Positions 37,501 to 38,668 of a stretch of 38,668 nucleotides of DNA are shown here, piece after piece. Position 1 is the stretch's first letter; each line of letters opens with the position of its first letter. Below the pieces are notes generated by a model that saw only the letters and a program-made list of their open reading frames with translations, was not told the origin of the DNA and made no database searches. The position numbers and the translations under genes were made by a program. The stretch is from Acidobacteriota bacterium (GTDB lineage: Bacteria > Acidobacteriota > Terriglobia > Terriglobales > Acidobacteriaceae), in NCBI GenBank assembly GCA_021780075.1, contig JAJXZL010000027.1, forward strand, positions 1 to 38,668. The letters run 5' to 3'.

Positions 37501-38668
37501 CCCAGATCGCGTCCGCATTGAGCAAACCGCTCACTGAACGGTCATCCGTAAGCCCCGACGGAACCGTCATCTGCGACATACCAGTAGCTTGGTCAGAGTT
37601 CGAGCGATGCTGATATGCGGCGAAGATGAACAGCTTGTCTTTGAGTTTGTTCCTGAAGACCGGCCCGCCCACTGTAAATCCGCTCGTCCAGCGGCTCAGA
37701 TAGGGGTTGACCATCGAGCCCGGAAACACGCCGATCTGCTGTTGTGCCAACTGATACGCCTGAGCAAAGAAGAAGGGCGATGCATTGAGCGCATTGTTGG
37801 CAAAGCTGCCATAGGCCTGCCCGTGCCACTGGTTCGTGCCTGTCGCCGTGTTCACGTCAATCTGGGCGCCGCTCGTGGCGCCCTGCTGCGCATCGTACAT
37901 CGACGCGTTGACGCGCACCTCCTGCATGAACTCCGGAGGAGGAGAAGGCAGACTGTTTCCATTCGAGCCATAAACCGATGTGCCCACTGAGAAGGCGCCG
38001 CCGACTGTCGGAGCGCTGCCGATGTTGAAGTTGTAGCGCTGCGATGTGTCGCCGCTGGAACTCTTCCCGTTAAACAAGTTTGTCGAATCCACACCGTTCA
38101 CCTGGAAGGTGTTCGATGTGTCGCGTTGACCGTTGGCCCAGATCGGCTGGTTGCCGAGGCCAGAGTTCGAGTCGAGGTTCGACAGCAGTTCTGCATTCAC
38201 GCCCGGTGACAAGACAGCCAGTTGCGTAAAGCTGCCTGTGGCCAGCGGCGTAATGGTAATCTGCGCCGTGTCCAGCGTATAGCCGTTGGTCGCGTCCGTT
38301 GCGTTCAAAAGAGGCGTCGCCGTGACCTCAATCGACTCGGAAACTTCGCCAATCTTCAACGTGGGATTGACCGTGGATGCGCGCGCTTCCTGCACAGCAA
38401 TGCCCGTCATCTCCATGGTCTGAAATCCCGCATGGGTCACCGTTACAACGTAGGTGCCAATCGGAAGATTGAATATCTGAAAGGACCCGGTCGATAATGA
38501 GGCGGTACTCCGGGTGAGATTGGTTCCGATGTTCTTCACTGTGATCGTTGCGTCGGGCACTGCTGCACCCGTCGTATCCAGTACAGTTCCGTTGATTGAA
38601 CCAAGCGTTTGCTGGGCCAGTCCGGGCACTATACAGGCAAGCACAACCCAAAGAACCAGGCTGCACTG
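34538..38668 (-). CDS. Oar-like TonB-dependent receptor with carboxypeptidase-regulatory-like domain (5' end outside window)
   Basis: More than 1370 residues are encoded and the frame stays open to the right edge. The codons before the GTG at 38644 read QCSLVLWVV and continue into LACIVPGLAQQ, so they are the signal peptide and the true start lies beyond the window. After cleavage comes a carboxypeptidase-regulatory-like beta-sandwich (GSINGTVLDTTGAAVPDATI, then GSFQIFNLPIGTYVVTV), then a plug region (LNATDATNGYTLDTAQITIT) and a very large beta-barrel. The C-terminus ends FTMGIHITY, an aromatic-terminated last strand as used by the BAM complex. Such Oar-like receptors are expanded in Acidobacteria and are thought to import or bind large ligands, often glycans or peptides; the ligand is unknown here. 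It is convergent with groESL. Confidence 0.9.
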   Translation of the reverse strand, partial: QCSLVLWVVLACIVPGLAQQTLGSINGTVLDTTGAAVPDATITVKNIGTNLTRSTASLSTGSFQIFNLPIGTYVVTVTHAGFQTMEMTGIAVQEARASTVNPTLKIGEVSESIEVTATPLLNATDATNGYTLDTAQITITPLATGSFTQLAVLSPGVNAELLSNLDSNSGLGNQPIWANGQRDTSNTFQVNGVDSTNLFNGKSSSGDTSQRYNFNIGSAPTVGGAFSVGTSVYGSNGNSLPSPPPEFMQEVRVNASMYDAQQGATSGAQIDVNTATGTNQWHGQAYGSFANNALNASPFFFAQAYQLAQQQIGVFPGSMVNPYLSRWTSGFTVGGPVFRNKLKDKLFIFAAYQHRSNSDQATGMSQMTVPSGLTDDRSVSGLLNADAIWGGTATAGQISPIAQALLTAKLPNGQYLIPSAQSNAAYQYGVANVNLIGTSVLISNQATIALDYDVTKNDRLSAKYFYQDAPVTKPYGFSQTGGFPETQNNGSQVAAIDNTISIGSRFNWEQRLGFVRMGSYSMFQQTVGGGAYGVGSGYVQDPASPAYFAPGLPGITINNFADSNEYSPGFKLGPASAFTNMGYYQNRLNPSTNVIFTMGKHTIVAGGGYSYTQLNITNNRNGVVQVTVNGFDNFLKGRVHASNVIESVDPNSGRNNANRYYRSNELSGYVQDKWQAKPTLSITGGIRYDYHGGLTEKYGNMFNFDPTLFNVTGDTTNGFTVNNAGFDIAGNNKYYPTPGVSDSTLNGRQWGISPRVGFAWAPSKYHGNFVISGGGGIYYDRGELFTYLSQPAGGSIGGPFGVTESAPLVSYGTGTGGTLADPIGTGLHTAKSTPPGSFITPNSNPESVNQALQNQLNIMTGPASDPQYGQACGGIDNQTYPGYLDCTPTLNFGAYDRNNVLPYTINYTLNVQWQPTNNVAVTVGYAGNRGRHSVIPLPLNEPGIATSSNPIWGEQATYGFEVLNQNNLFTDSYGYQYYIPIAGEPWNTYDGGNTDFRVPYIGYNPNAANFKTVGISAYDALETHVEKRLSHNFQVGGSYTWSHALDEQSDIGLFFTGDDPKKLRDSWASADFDRTHVFSANFQVEVPNTARAMSLRSYFVNDWHLTGTGILQSGQPYSLYEFYGAVGSINFGDFPNLMNPVLGIKDPKHPKTAITGNSGAFRGSGGSYIPYIDPTQIAINYVQPGQSGVPISTGSDPQDIYETAFNKGQRNIFRQAAQKRLDLSLRKNFRVTEKLGVQYDLNVFNITNTTSLDVPQDQAQIRQNYACSNSATAYSIQNYLNCTPGSIFINYGQLVTGNNQTDQQSTLANLDQLPYSTGSGKATRLPTQIPIGTGTCSSAYAISNTAGCPNNAANFGSATGTIGGSRAFTMGIHITY

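Overview
This window looks like a chromosomal segment of an Acidobacteriota soil bacterium of the Terriglobia type. That placement rests on recognisable lineage features: a VWFA-related acidobacterial protein, a very large Oar-like TonB-dependent receptor with an N-terminal carboxypeptidase-regulatory-like domain, a CRTAC1/ASPIC-UnbV repeat protein convergent with a TPR protein, bacillithiol synthesis (bshA), and two small conserved-looking proteins of a type I associate with this group. The DNA is moderately GC-rich and mostly ordinary housekeeping or accessory chromosome. I see no phage, insertion sequence, CRISPR array or conjugative module.

Layout. The left edge (1-1625, minus strand) holds the 5' end of rpsO, a secreted VWFA-like protein and a small hypothetical gene. 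A 350-base intergenic region then carries a sigma70-like promoter and a near-perfect palindrome with the look of a LacI-family operator, pointing at a secreted GH3 beta-glucosidase (bglX) followed by a TPR protein. On the minus strand, convergent with these, lies a CRTAC1-family protein that starts only 37 bases after tRNA-Val(UAC). Next come a YdjC/ChbG-type deacetylase and bshA (plus strand), then a minus-strand pair: a 60-residue protein and a Rossmann-only dehydrogenase-like protein.

The central part is core carbon and nitrogen metabolism: GTP-dependent PEP carboxykinase (pckG), a small divergent unknown gene, the overlapping glutamate synthase genes gltB-gltD, and alpha-glucan phosphorylase (glgP). 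Large perfect hairpins lacking a U-tract follow gltD and glgP. A membrane protein of unknown function follows.

The right part is a four-gene efflux operon: a lipoprotein-type membrane-fusion adaptor, two tandem paralogous RND permeases that differ in the TM4 proton-relay residues (Asp-Asn versus Asp-Asp), and a TolC-family outer-membrane protein. The two permeases share an 85-bp stretch of perfect DNA identity across the TM10 region, which suggests recent gene conversion. After it come groES-groEL, with a strong promoter and a structured leader but no clear CIRCE element, then back-to-back intrinsic terminators and the convergent TonB-dependent receptor, which runs off the right edge.

The observations most worth following are the asymmetric RND pair with its conversion tract, the putative LacI-type operator at bglX, the groESL leader hairpin, and the small genes beside gltB and at the left end. 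I found no clearly new multi-gene defence or mobile system.
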